Translations under genes and position numbers: made by a program
Shown: positions 35,916-44,076 of the stretch, one piece after another
Layout of the letters: each line of letters starts with the position of its first letter
How positions within the stretch are numbered: the stretch's first letter is position 1
Origin: a virus
Length of the DNA stretch: 64,000 bases
Virus record (IMG/VR): IMGVR_UViG_3300042691_053485
Span: 120,535-184,534 of that record
Reading direction: 5' to 3' (one strand)
The notes under the pieces: model-generated
The model's input: only the letters and a program-made list of their open reading frames with translations
What the model was told of the DNA's origin: nothing
Database searches by the model: none

Positions 35916-36777
35916 GCACAGTTTTTTAACACAAACATTATTCATCCTAGCCATACTAATTTTTGCAATCACTTCACTAACACACGTTGCTGTTTTTTGG
36001 GGGGTTGCAAATTCATTTTATATTTCTGCAATAATTGCTATTGCAACCGGGGTGAGTATAATCGCATCTCTCTTATCGACCAAATACACGAAATTAACAT
36101 ATTTAAGTTTTCTAATTGTAGTGATTATCGAACTTGTTGGTAATATCTATGCTTGTTTTGTTGAAATTGATGTGAACAGTGAAGGATTCAAAGCATGGAA
36201 AGAATTGACTGCCCCAATTTTTGAAGCAATTTTTTCTAAAGATGAAAATGGGGTGATTCCAGATGTCACATTTAAGCGGTCAATAGCGATATTACAAGGC
36301 TCACTAATTCCAATACTGTTATCCATCCTATTTCACATGTATATGGTTGTCAGGGAGCGGGTCGCTACATCCATTAAACGTGAAAAATCAGAACAAGATG
36401 ACCCCCCAAAAGAAGACACCAATATTGTTGTGCAGGAGGATGAACTAGTAAAAGAAGTAGTCGTTGAAGAACCTTCAGAAGAATTGGTAGAACAAAATGA
36501 AGTTATAACTGAACAAAATAATGAAGTTCCTGAAGAAATCATAACACCTGATAATTATTTAGAAGTATCAACAGAAGATGAAACTTCTTTGGAGGTTGAA
36601 AAGCTAGCAGAGCCGGAAGCAGCGGTAACAAAGCCTGAAGAAATTGTTCAGATAGTTGAAGAACCAAAAAAAGACTCTGAAGTTGTAATCGAGAATAAAT
36701 TAGCCGGAAATCAAAAGGTAAATGTATTAAGAAATGATGAGATGGGGACAATCATATTAAAACCAGATAAAAAATGA
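35899..36777 (+). CDS. Membrane protein with long acidic tail, 292 aa
   Basis: Three to four membrane segments lie in the first 155 residues (TLFILAILIFAITSLTHVAV, ISAIIAIATGVSIIASLL, LTYLSFLIVVIIELVGNIYA, ILQGSLIPILLSILFHMYMV). The last 130 residues are cytoplasm-like and very rich in Glu, Val and Pro (EEPSEELVEQNEVITEQNNE). ATG 35899 is preferred over the TTG at 35893. A holin or a membrane partner of the adjacent lipoprotein is possible from the context; the long acidic tail is not typical of holins. Not recognised. Confidence 0.6.
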   Translation: MKLGNKHSFLTQTLFILAILIFAITSLTHVAVFWGVANSFYISAIIAIATGVSIIASLLSTKYTKLTYLSFLIVVIIELVGNIYACFVEIDVNSEGFKAWKELTAPIFEAIFSKDENGVIPDVTFKRSIAILQGSLIPILLSILFHMYMVVRERVATSIKREKSEQDDPPKEDTNIVVQEDELVKEVVVEEPSEELVEQNEVITEQNNEVPEEIITPDNYLEVSTEDETSLEVEKLAEPEAAVTKPEEIVQIVEEPKKDSEVVIENKLAGNQKVNVLRNDEMGTIILKPDKK

Positions 36778-37361
36778 TGATAAACACCGAGAATAAAGTG
36801 AATACCTCTAACTATGTAAGAGTAATTAGCGAAAAGAAGCAGATTATTCTCGGAAACTCTTATTCATATAATAAAGAAGGGGTTTTAAAAATGGTTAACA
36901 GGGATGGCGGTAACTTTAATAAAGTTCCTCATTTTACGATTATGAAAAATGGAGAAATACTCCAACATTTTGACATAAAGTATTATTCCTACTATTTAGA
37001 TAACGAGCATTCAAAAGATGTCATATCCATAGCTATTCAAAATATGGGGCTACTTTTTGAAAATAAATCAGGGTTAATGGATATGTACAATAACACCTAC
37101 CAGGGTGAGGTTATTGTACGACCTTGGAAGAATGGAAATTTTTGGGAACCCTACACAGAATACCAATTAGATGCTGCAATTTTCCTTTGCAAGTATTTAT
37201 TAAGCGAAGCAAATATCAATAAAGCTGTTGTACATTCAAATGTACAAAAGGCTGATGTTTCAAACTTCAAAGGTATTTGCTTTAGGAGTAATTATGACAG
37301 CAAACATTATGACATTTCCCCTGCTTGGGATTTTGAAACATTTAAAAAAGCAATAGAATGA
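36774..37361 (+). CDS. N-acetylmuramoyl-L-alanine amidase-like protein (Amidase_2), 195 aa
   Basis: The Amidase_2 pattern is visible: KKQIILGNSY, then VPHFTIMKNGEILQHFDIKYYSYY, SIAIQNMGLL, AVVHSNVQKAD and KHYDISPAWDFETFKKA. The first zinc His, normally in I.lHht, appears as Asn (LGNSYS), so either the site is altered or the protein has become a binding form. The likely ligands left are H of VVHSN and the D/H near KHYD. It overlaps the previous gene by ATGA and the next by ATGA. As part of the lysis block it may cut or bind peptidoglycan. Confidence 0.6.
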   Translation: MMINTENKVNTSNYVRVISEKKQIILGNSYSYNKEGVLKMVNRDGGNFNKVPHFTIMKNGEILQHFDIKYYSYYLDNEHSKDVISIAIQNMGLLFENKSGLMDMYNNTYQGEVIVRPWKNGNFWEPYTEYQLDAAIFLCKYLLSEANINKAVVHSNVQKADVSNFKGICFRSNYDSKHYDISPAWDFETFKKAIE

Positions 37362-37774
37362 TACTTAATGAACATGATATGACCCGAATGATGTGTAAAC
37401 AAATTATCGGGTTTGGTAAAAAAAAGCTCAACGAAAATAAGGTCGAGTTTAGCACAGATGATGAACTGATTTCGGGGTTCATAACAGACATATCAAAGCA
37501 GATTGGCTCTGTTAATGCTGCCTTCGATAGTTTATCTTATGATGAAACAAATCAAAGGGTGCAATGGTCCGGCAAAATTGCAGGGGAAGTTTCATGGGCT
37601 GTTATTTATTCGAATAACGAAGACAATGGGGTTTATTATACTGTTGATAATGCAAAACTATCAAGTAATGTCACAAGAGCCCTACACAAACTAAACTTGT
37701 ACTTTGAAACTGTTTGGTTCTCTGCAATAAGAGATGCAATTTTAAGAAAAGAACTCACAAAAACTGATAAATAA
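37358..37774 (+). CDS. Unknown protein with hydrophobic-x-E leader, 138 aa
   Basis: Begins MILNEHDMTRMMCKQIIGFG and then KKKLNENKVEF; ILNE and KLNE fit the leader pattern seen in other genes here. The body is soluble, mixed alpha/beta, with SLSYDETNQRVQWSGKIAGE as its most distinctive part. It is coupled to the amidase-like gene by ATGA. No family is recognised. Packaging into the head is a possibility suggested by the leader only. Confidence 0.6.
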   Translation: MILNEHDMTRMMCKQIIGFGKKKLNENKVEFSTDDELISGFITDISKQIGSVNAAFDSLSYDETNQRVQWSGKIAGEVSWAVIYSNNEDNGVYYTVDNAKLSSNVTRALHKLNLYFETVWFSAIRDAILRKELTKTDK

Positions 37775-37777
37775 AGA

Positions 37778-37785
37778 TATTTATT
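37778..37785 (+). promoter_or_regulatory. TATTTATT element before 37792 gene
   Basis: GATATTTATTATTAAAATG: the word ends 6 bp before the ATG at 37792. Confidence 0.35.
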
Positions 37786-37791
37786 ATTAAA

Positions 37792-39009
37792 ATGAAAGTT
37801 TCCTGTGAAAAAAATCCGAGAGGATGCAAGATTGAAATCGAAATAAACGGCTGCTGTTATACAAAATCTTTATCAACAAAAGAGCTTGAAGTATTCAAGA
37901 AAGCATCAGTTGCGGTACAAGATGATATGATTGCAGATGCGAAATGCACGGAACAAAAGAAGAGAGTGCCGAGCGAATTAGGGAAAGTTACAGAATATAA
38001 AGCGGATAAAGATGTCATCCTAAAAAAAATAATGAATAAGCTATCAATTAAGGAGATGACAACTTCTGCATCATCCGGAGCCTTTGAAACCCCTTTTGCC
38101 GTTTCAAAACAGGATATGAAAACATTGGAAAACCTAAAAGAACATAAAATGAGAAAACAAATAACCCTTGAACAAATTGAACAAGTAATCAAAGCTACCT
38201 TGATTCAAGAGGAAGTATATAGTGAAAAGCCAATCGAAGAGAAGGGTAAACAAATCTCTTCTAAAAACATTCAACAACCCAAAGGATATAAAACTTCACC
38301 TTCAGGGAAAAACACCGAGAAATCAGGAAAAGAATCAAAATCCGATGTTGATTCAAGAACGAAAAAAGTCAATGCCTCGACAAAAAACAACCTAAAAGAT
38401 AAACAGGTTGAAAAAAAGAGCAGAACCCAAACAGCGGATGAGCGAATTGAGGCACACCAAAACGGTATGGAGGACATCACTTATGACAGCATTAGTGACA
38501 ACCAAAAAAAGAAGAACAAGGAGGCAATTGAGAAGGGCGGAAAGGTTGGAGAACAGATGGTGAGTGATGCTAAAAAGAGAAAAGAATCAAAAGATAAGTC
38601 AGAAGTGAGAAAGGCGAAAGTATTTGGTAAAGATGTTGAATTTGCACCAAATATAAAAGATGATAAGAAAAACGGTAAAGACCTTGCATTTGAAAATACG
38701 CTAAAAAAATACACCTTTAAGAAACTGTTCAAAAACGAAACCGACATGATTAGTAAAATACCTTCAAAATGTAAGGTTAATGAAAATCAATTCTTTGTTT
38801 CTGATGGATTGGACACATATAAAATTCTTTGGGAAGGTGGTGTGAATGGTCTTCCAACTATCATGGAGCATAAAAATCCTGTTAAAAGAATACAACTCGA
38901 AGAGAAGTTTAAAAAGATAGCGAATATTCAAGAACAGGAGACGAAACAGCCTGTCCTGAATGAGAATGAGATGTTCAAAACGCTCCTCAACGCTTCAAGA
39001 AATAAATAA
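37792..39009 (+). CDS. Lysine/glutamate-rich structural-type protein, 405 aa
   Basis: The first 60 residues are a small Cys-containing domain (MKVSCEKNPRGCKIEIEING). Near residue 84 comes EMTTSASSGAFETPFAVSK, a Ser/Gly-rich linker followed by LEQIEQVIKATLIQEE, a segment like the hydrophobic-x-E leaders. Residues about 140-300 are highly charged low-complexity helix (KKSRTQTADERIEAHQNGME). The C-terminal 100 aa fold differently (FVSDGLDTYKILWEGGVNG). Scaffold, prohead core or internal head protein is a reasonable guess from this composition. No family is recognised. Confidence 0.6.
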   Translation: MKVSCEKNPRGCKIEIEINGCCYTKSLSTKELEVFKKASVAVQDDMIADAKCTEQKKRVPSELGKVTEYKADKDVILKKIMNKLSIKEMTTSASSGAFETPFAVSKQDMKTLENLKEHKMRKQITLEQIEQVIKATLIQEEVYSEKPIEEKGKQISSKNIQQPKGYKTSPSGKNTEKSGKESKSDVDSRTKKVNASTKNNLKDKQVEKKSRTQTADERIEAHQNGMEDITYDSISDNQKKKNKEAIEKGGKVGEQMVSDAKKRKESKDKSEVRKAKVFGKDVEFAPNIKDDKKNGKDLAFENTLKKYTFKKLFKNETDMISKIPSKCKVNENQFFVSDGLDTYKILWEGGVNGLPTIMEHKNPVKRIQLEEKFKKIANIQEQETKQPVLNENEMFKTLLNASRNK

Positions 39010-39011
39010 GC

Positions 39012-39419
39012 ATGGATAAAAAAACATTTGTTGAAAAGAAAATCTTTTACCCCCGTGCGGAGCTTGTAAAAGATTTTCTTTTTTCGATATTGGACACTGT
39101 TGAAAGAACTTATCTTGGTGATGAGCTCATGAATGAAACCAATCAACAAGAACATTTTGAATACTGTTTATCAGAAGTAATAAATAACTTCTCAAATGAA
39201 GGTATTGTGCTTCATAAGAATCTCGGATTCCAAAAGAAGCTATTTGAGTACTTCAATAAATTTTATTACTCTCAGAAGAAATCCAAACAAACTTTTGATG
39301 ATTTCAGGGCTAGGATAAATAGCACATTCACAATCACTCAATTCAAGTCAAATAATAATTTGGATGAGTTAGTTTCCCTTTATAAAAATTTTGATGAAAA
39401 TTTAGGAGTTTTTTTTTAA
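39012..39419 (+). CDS. Hypothetical helical protein, 135 aa
   Basis: Not recognised. A soluble, mostly helical protein rich in Phe and Tyr, for example FNKFYYSQKKSKQTFDDFRA. It starts 2 bp after the preceding stop and is therefore probably co-translated with it. No motif, signal or membrane segment is seen. Confidence 0.6.
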   Translation: MDKKTFVEKKIFYPRAELVKDFLFSILDTVERTYLGDELMNETNQQEHFEYCLSEVINNFSNEGIVLHKNLGFQKKLFEYFNKFYYSQKKSKQTFDDFRARINSTFTITQFKSNNNLDELVSLYKNFDENLGVFF

Positions 39420-39452
39420 GAATCCAAAGAAAAAAATCATATTAACATAAAA

Positions 39453-39824
39453 ATGATTGAAAATTCATTGGAGCGTCTTAGGGAAAAAATGGTGCAACTA
39501 CTCACCACAGAATCTTTATACCTTAGAGATAAAAGTTATGGCACAGTTTTAGAAATTGAAAACGGGCAAGAGGTATATCGTAGAATCGAGTATGGCGCAA
39601 CAAAAGCCCATCATTATAATGCCCAATTTGATTGGAAGCAGGCAAGCAACGTTGAACGGGGAAAAGCCGCAAGAGTTCGCGTAAAAAAAATAATAAAAGA
39701 ACTCAGCAAACTTCTCGAAGAGGCAAAGAGCATCGTGAAGGAGAAGACTGCTGAGCGGAAATTGGTTACTCAAGCCAAAAGGTCTGAAAATACAATCAAT
39801 AAAATAAAACCTAGGCAAAAATAG
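39453..39824 (+). CDS. Hypothetical basic protein, 123 aa
   Basis: Not recognised. N-terminal helix (LERLREKMVQLLTTESLYL), a short beta region with RIEYGATKAHHYNAQFDWKQ, and a strongly basic coiled C-terminus (KELSKLLEEAKSIVKEKTAE and onward). The basic tail suggests nucleic-acid or capsid-surface contact. The leader ATATTAACATAAAA before ATG 39453 is A-rich like others in the window. It converges without a gap on the minus-strand membrane gene that ends at 39825. Confidence 0.6.
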   Translation: MIENSLERLREKMVQLLTTESLYLRDKSYGTVLEIENGQEVYRRIEYGATKAHHYNAQFDWKQASNVERGKAARVRVKKIIKELSKLLEEAKSIVKEKTAERKLVTQAKRSENTINKIKPRQK

Positions 39825-40253
39825 TTACAGCTCCCCATCAAGCTCTTTTTTTGCCTTAATTTGGAGTAGAACTTCCTTAGCATCTAAAACGTCATAGTAC
39901 TTATCTAAGACATTGATAATAGAATGGATACTCCATGATACGCTACCTATAATTGCCCCATCTGAGATTTTACAAAAAAGTGTAAAACAAATTTCGTAAA
40001 AAGTTCCCAAATCGGAATTTTCAGACATAAAAAAAGTATTATAGGTGAATGGGAAAAGAACAAAGCTTTGGATAATACCAATCCAAAACCCTACACACAT
40101 GGGACAATTTATTAAAATCCCCCAGAAATTACTTTTAACAGATTCACCTCCATTGTCAAGGTAATTTCGGAGCGGCTCAAAAATGTCAGACTTTGTTATT
40201 ATAGTCGTGATGCCAAAGCCAACAATAAACCAAATAATTAAAAAAGAAACCAT
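39825..40253 (-). CDS. Membrane protein with CPMCVGFW motif (DUF1360-like), 142 aa
   Basis: N-terminal membrane segment (MVSFLIIWFIVGFGITTIIT), then GILINCPMCVGFWIGIIQSFVLF, where the CPxCVGfW pattern is typical of the DUF1360 membrane family of phages and bacteria, and a further hydrophobic region around IIGSVSWSIHSIINVLDKYY. Function of the family is unknown. Only 15 bp separate its start from the divergent gene at 40269, so promoters must overlap coding sequence or leaders must be nearly absent. Confidence 0.7.
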   Translation of the reverse strand: MVSFLIIWFIVGFGITTIITKSDIFEPLRNYLDNGGESVKSNFWGILINCPMCVGFWIGIIQSFVLFPFTYNTFFMSENSDLGTFYEICFTLFCKISDGAIIGSVSWSIHSIINVLDKYYDVLDAKEVLLQIKAKKELDGEL

Positions 40254-40268
40254 TTTTTTTATTTTAAT

Positions 40269-40478
40269 ATGGAAGAAGAAGACGAAAAAGCAATAAAATT
40301 GATAAATAAGGAAGGTAATAGAAGCTTTAATTATCTACTGAAACATAAAGACCAAATAAAAACACAAGGCGGGAAATTCACCTACAAAAAAAGATTTTTC
40401 CTTGCTTATCGATGGGATAAAATGATGAAAAAACTAAAACACTGGATAAATACAATATACTTCTCAATGTTTCGATGA
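40269..40478 (+). CDS. Hypothetical basic protein, 69 aa
   Basis: Acidic start (MEEEDEKAIKLINKEGN) followed by a very basic remainder (KHKDQIKTQGGKFTYKKRFF) with several Trp. It overlaps the next gene by ATGA. No family is recognised. Confidence 0.5.
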   Translation: MEEEDEKAIKLINKEGNRSFNYLLKHKDQIKTQGGKFTYKKRFFLAYRWDKMMKKLKHWINTIYFSMFR

Positions 40479-40894
40479 AATTTATATTAGCAATAAAAGA
40501 AAACCCAATCATTACAATACTTACAGTCACCACTATAATAGAATATTTTACAGGTAACTACATGTTTACTTTCCTTTACATATTACTATTCGCACTTGCA
40601 GTAAAACTTTTTAGGGAAAGTGAAATAGTAAAAACACTGTTCACTGCAACGCCCAACCCAAAACTTATCAATTTAACAGAGAAGAGGGGTTCAGAAATCG
40701 TTGGCACATACTCATTTAAAATTGATAAACAACTATTGTTGGCAAAGGCTGTAAAAAGTAAAAAAGAAGTCACCATCGCGGTGTATAAAATACAAGGCGA
40801 AGGCACAAGCTTTTTGGTAGAATTTAAAACTGAGCCGTTTTTTATAACAGCTGAGTCAGTGAAGGACTATGTTCAAAAAAATTTTAAGGCATAA
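40475..40894 (+). CDS. Small membrane-anchored protein, 139 aa
   Basis: Two adjacent hydrophobic segments near the N-terminus (ENPIITILTVTTIIEYFTG, MFTFLYILLFALAVKLF) are followed by a soluble beta-rich domain of about 90 aa (EKRGSEIVGTYSFKIDKQLL). Probably anchored in the inner membrane with the domain inside. Start overlaps the preceding stop by ATGA, and the 3' end overlaps the converging gene by 11 nt. Not recognised. Confidence 0.6.
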   Translation: MKFILAIKENPIITILTVTTIIEYFTGNYMFTFLYILLFALAVKLFRESEIVKTLFTATPNPKLINLTEKRGSEIVGTYSFKIDKQLLLAKAVKSKKEVTIAVYKIQGEGTSFLVEFKTEPFFITAESVKDYVQKNFKA

Positions 40895-41585
40895 CACTTC
40901 TTCGCATCATCCAAGACATCGAAACATTATGGGCTTTCGATGCCTGCTCAAGTAGCTCCTTTCTCCTTATTGTAGAAGCAGGATTACCACGAAAGAAGAA
41001 TTTTGTAACGCTAATTGAATTGTAGAAATCCAACAAATAGTTGTGTAGTCGGCTAGCATCATTACAAGTTTTACACAGAATAAGGATTGATTTATTACCA
41101 CATGTAAAAAAAAGCTTATTATGGAGAATATAAACATCATAAATATCCTTGGAAGATAACAGTGGGTGAAGAATATTTGCTAAAATACCTGTTACAGTCA
41201 TTCTAGTGCTGTACCCATAGACTTTGAAGGTTTCTTCATCATAAAGTTCAAACTTGTCAATGATAGTCCAGTCACCTGCTGCAACCTCAGTGATTTCACC
41301 AATACAAGTTGAAACAGTTCTAAATTCATCCCCATGCCGCCTTTTCCGAACAATTAAAACTTCCCAATCACTTCGAACAAATGAAGTGTCATGTGTGACA
41401 ACTTTTTTAGGAAACTCATAAGTGTTCTCAATTTTTACTTTTTCAAAAAGCTTTTTGGCATAGTATTCCTTATCATAATAATTCAAAACTTTAACAAGCT
41501 TTTGATTTTTAACAACTAGAACAGCCCATTCACCATCGGTCTTGGTAGTGTTCTTTAAATAACGATTAAAATAAAATACTTTCAT
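40884..41585 (-). CDS. Hypothetical protein, 233 aa
   Basis: ATG 41585 is chosen over an upstream in-frame ATG because the longer form would run through the start of the divergent gene. The two start codons then share the palindrome CATG (41583-41586). The protein contains WAVLVVKNQKLVKVLNYYDK, a repeat-like second copy WEVLIVRKRRHGDEF, and an ending ASTIRRKELLEQASKAHNVS that may be a helix-turn-helix. No family is recognised. Confidence 0.55.
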   Translation of the reverse strand: MKVFYFNRYLKNTTKTDGEWAVLVVKNQKLVKVLNYYDKEYYAKKLFEKVKIENTYEFPKKVVTHDTSFVRSDWEVLIVRKRRHGDEFRTVSTCIGEITEVAAGDWTIIDKFELYDEETFKVYGYSTRMTVTGILANILHPLLSSKDIYDVYILHNKLFFTCGNKSILILCKTCNDASRLHNYLLDFYNSISVTKFFFRGNPASTIRRKELLEQASKAHNVSMSWMMRRSVMP

Positions 41586-41961
41586 GAAAAAAACAAATTT
41601 AACATTGAACGAAATGTCTTTTGTAGGTATAATTTCGATGACCGAAAGCGGTAGAGTTATAACATCTCTGTACAAGGACAAAGACCACCATTATTATATT
41701 GTGGATTTAGTTCCAGGCACAGGGTTCACACAGTATTATGCCTATCAAGTACCAAGAAGAAAAATCGAAGAGTACATAAACACACATGAGACAAAGTGTT
41801 TAAACCCGATGCACAGAACAATTTACAAGGTACACCATTTTGATTTCTCCATTTTGGGAACTGAAACGACAAAAAATGCGTTACTATTTTCGACGCATTC
41901 AGAAGAATATGAATGTGTCGATGAACAAAAAATTTTATCAGAATTTCAAACTGTTGACTAA
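41584..41961 (+). CDS. Hypothetical protein, 125 aa
   Basis: Soluble beta-rich protein (MKKTNLTLNEMSFVGIISMT; YYIVDLVPGTGFTQYYAYQV). Its ATG overlaps the ATG of the divergent gene within CATG. It is coupled to the following gene by TAATG. No function is recognised. Confidence 0.55.
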   Translation: MKKTNLTLNEMSFVGIISMTESGRVITSLYKDKDHHYYIVDLVPGTGFTQYYAYQVPRRKIEEYINTHETKCLNPMHRTIYKVHHFDFSILGTETTKNALLFSTHSEEYECVDEQKILSEFQTVD

Positions 41962-42395
41962 TGAAAAACGCGAAACCCGCATCACCGGAACTAATCGAAT
42001 TTATTCAAAAAAGAATCTCCCATTTTAATATGGGAGAAATTAAGTGGACTGCAAACCACGATGAATTAAAAATGACGAAAGACTTTATGTGCGGCAAAGT
42101 CATCGTTACGAATCCACATGCCGCAATGCACGGTGTCGATGTTGTATTTGTCATAAATGAGGACATCTTTGACATGCTTGATGAAAACTATCAAGAAATG
42201 GTCATCGACAAACTCGTGGCGTACATCTCGCACGACCTCGAAAAAGGGAAAACCTCAAAGGTTGCAGCAGACATTGTCGAGCATGAAAGTGTCATGCTAC
42301 ATTACGGTATGGACAAATTATTGTCACTGCGTAGTGAGATAAATCGCATCTACAGTAATTTAGACCCGGATAAAGACGAAGCAACGCTTGACTAA
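41961..42395 (+). CDS. Phage metallopeptidase-like fold protein lacking the His pair, 144 aa
   Basis: The stretch VVFVINEDIFDMLDENYQEM, then LVAYISHDLEKGKTSKVAAD and IVEHESVMLHYGM, follows the pattern of a phage family annotated as putative metallopeptidase (usual core HExxHxxYD...K...DI..F...l..yG). Here the catalytic HExxH is not seen; VAYISHD stands in its place. It may keep the fold for binding only. The stop codon overlaps that of a small minus-strand gene, and a terminator follows at 42420-42454. Confidence 0.45.
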   Translation: MKNAKPASPELIEFIQKRISHFNMGEIKWTANHDELKMTKDFMCGKVIVTNPHAAMHGVDVVFVINEDIFDMLDENYQEMVIDKLVAYISHDLEKGKTSKVAADIVEHESVMLHYGMDKLLSLRSEINRIYSNLDPDKDEATLD

Positions 42396-42547
42396 GAAGT
42401 CAAGCTTGAAAGCCTCTTTTGCAATTCCTCACGTAATTGCATTTTTGTTTTTTTAAGATTTGAAACTGAAGCACTTTCAATTAGGGAGTGCTTTAGTTTA
42501 TATACAGGCGAACTTGTATTTTTTTTACCTTTACATCCACATGCCAT
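42392..42547 (-). CDS. Small Cys/Lys-rich protein, 51 aa
   Basis: A minus-strand frame from ATG 42547 to TAG 42392 encodes MACGCKGKKNTSSPVYKLK and a helical end KMQLREELQKRLSSLTS. The start MACGCKGKK is typical of small phage proteins with an N-terminal metal-binding knuckle. It fills the gap between the plus-strand genes, and its stop codon overlaps the converging stop. The divergent amidase gene starts 23 bp upstream. Confidence 0.6.
   Translation of the reverse strand: MACGCKGKKNTSSPVYKLKHSLIESASVSNLKKTKMQLREELQKRLSSLTS
42420..42454 (+). terminator. Rho-independent terminator
   Basis: TGCAATT pairs with AATTGCA over CCTCACGT, followed by TTTTTGTTTTTTT. It ends the transcript of the gene stopping at 42395 and lies inside the small minus-strand gene. 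Confidence 0.75.
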
Positions 42548-42560
42548 ATTATTCTTTTAG

Positions 42561-42568
42561 CATAAATA
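42561..42568 (+). promoter_or_regulatory. CATAAATA element before amidase gene
   Basis: CATAAATA, one base from the T4 late word TATAAATA, ends 1 bp before ATG 42570; if it is a promoter, the mRNA would need to start inside the gene, so a leader role is as likely. Confidence 0.25.
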
Positions 42569-42569
42569 T

Positions 42570-43334
42570 ATGAAAACGATAAAAATTCGCCAAGTAACTG
42601 CACTATCGCTGTTCTCAATATATTTGATTGTGAAAATTTGTTTCGCAATCAGTATTGTTTATGTTACAAGGACAAACGAGTATTACAGCACAACCCAAAA
42701 ATATCTATATCTTTTAGATGCAGGACATGGGTACGCAGGGACAGATTGTAATAATAAGTCTGTAATGGATACTGAAACCGGAGAATGCTTCTATGAATGG
42801 GAATTTAATTGGGAGGTTAGAGAAATGCTGTCAAAAAAACTTGACAGCGCAGGAATAAAATATGTTTGGGTCAATACAGACAAAAAAAGCGACTTGCCGC
42901 TTCTCCAAAGGGCAAAAAAGGTAAACAAAATCCACTCAAACTTAAAACATATTTTAATTTCTATCCACGCCAACGCAGCCCCAAAAGATGCCGACAATTT
43001 TGAAACGGCATCAGGGTTCGAAGTTTATTCTTCGGACTTCAATAGAGATGGTGGCTATCCGGATAAAAAACAATTCTCAGATACCATCGCTAAATACTTA
43101 TACGAGGAAATCGAAAAATCTTTCCCTGAACATACAATGCGAAAAAGCTCAAGGACCGGCTCATACAAAGAAGCAAGTTACACCATTCTTTCCTCAACAG
43201 ATTGCTATGCTGTATTATCGGAAAATGAGTTTTTCACTAATAGAGTCATCAGGAAACAAATGAAAACTCAAAATTTTAAAAGAAGGGTCGCAACAGCACA
43301 TTTCAATGCGATTATGCGACTTGAATCAAAATAA
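42570..43334 (+). CDS. N-acetylmuramoyl-L-alanine amidase (Amidase_3), membrane-anchored, 254 aa
   Basis: An N-terminal hydrophobic segment (LSLFSIYLIVKICFAISIVY, residues 12-31) is an uncleaved anchor or signal-arrest-release sequence. The catalytic domain shows the Amidase_3 zinc site: H53 in LLDAGHGYAG, Glu in YEWEFN near 76-78, H133 in SIHANA, and the catalytic E218 in AVLSENEFFTN. It cuts the amide between MurNAc and L-Ala. With the glucosaminidase that follows after 14 bp, it makes a two-enzyme endolysin set. The anchor suggests timing of lysis by membrane release. Confidence 0.92.
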   Translation: MKTIKIRQVTALSLFSIYLIVKICFAISIVYVTRTNEYYSTTQKYLYLLDAGHGYAGTDCNNKSVMDTETGECFYEWEFNWEVREMLSKKLDSAGIKYVWVNTDKKSDLPLLQRAKKVNKIHSNLKHILISIHANAAPKDADNFETASGFEVYSSDFNRDGGYPDKKQFSDTIAKYLYEEIEKSFPEHTMRKSSRTGSYKEASYTILSSTDCYAVLSENEFFTNRVIRKQMKTQNFKRRVATAHFNAIMRLESK

Positions 43335-43348
43335 CCCCCAAAGAAGCT

Positions 43349-44074
43349 ATGAAAAAAACAATAGAAGTTATTGAGAACTTCATAAGAAAATACCACATCG
43401 AAAAGTACCTGTTCACTGTATCCCTATCCCTACTTTGCATCCTGATTATACTGATTCTATTTGAGCCTAAACTGATTAAAACTCAAAATAACGAAATCTT
43501 CTTTGGAGATGATTCTGTACTGATTGCGGATACCAATGAAGCTTCATCAACACCAAAGAAGGAAGAAACTCCTAATGAAACTTCTGAAACTTCTTTGGAA
43601 CAAAAGTTCATCGATGAAATTATGGCAATTGCCAAAGAAGAAGAAAAGAAATACGGAATTCCAGCTAAAATCAAAGTCGCACAAGCAATTGTTGAATCGG
43701 GCTGGGGAAGAGATGAAATTGCAAAAGAATATAATAACTTCTTTGGAATAAAACATAAACCTGATTTTTCAGATGAAGAACTAAAGTATGTCACAGGAAA
43801 AATAGTTAAACCCACTTCAGAGTTTAAATCGGGGAGAAAAGTGAACATAAAAGCCGAATTTGCAGCATACAAAAACAGATGGGCTTCAATGCGTCACCAC
43901 TCATTGTTTTTGAGGAGTCGAATAGATGGCGAATTTAACAAATATTATTCAAGATTAAAGGATATCCCAATGTCAGATTACAAGAAGTGGGCTATCACCC
44001 TTCAAAAAGCGGGATATTCGACAAATCCTGATTATGCTAATAGTCTGATTAGAATCATTGAGAAATATTTATAA
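43349..44074 (+). CDS. FlgJ-like glucosaminidase, membrane-anchored, 241 aa
   Basis: One membrane segment near the N-terminus (YLFTVSLSLLCILIILILFE), an acidic linker (about 50-90), then a glucosaminidase domain: GIPAKIKVAQAIVESGWGRD with the catalytic Glu, YNNFFGIKHK, and FAAYKNRWASMRHHSLFLRSR, ending AGYSTNPDYANSLIRIIEKY. This pattern is shared with flagellar FlgJ and many Bacteroidota and Firmicutes autolysins. It hydrolyses the glycan strand. It pairs with the amidase immediately upstream. The Ala-Gly-Tyr-Ser-Thr end is typical for the fold. Confidence 0.92.
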   Translation: MKKTIEVIENFIRKYHIEKYLFTVSLSLLCILIILILFEPKLIKTQNNEIFFGDDSVLIADTNEASSTPKKEETPNETSETSLEQKFIDEIMAIAKEEEKKYGIPAKIKVAQAIVESGWGRDEIAKEYNNFFGIKHKPDFSDEELKYVTGKIVKPTSEFKSGRKVNIKAEFAAYKNRWASMRHHSLFLRSRIDGEFNKYYSRLKDIPMSDYKKWAITLQKAGYSTNPDYANSLIRIIEKYL

Positions 44075-44076
44075 AA

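Noticed and set aside
41961-42395. Active metallopeptidase
   Set aside because: The protein resembles the family only in flanking pattern; the HExxH motif is absent, so activity is not claimed.
43483-43872. Long minus-strand frame of 129 codons
   Set aside because: It is antisense to the well-supported glucosaminidase; codon composition follows from the opposite strand.
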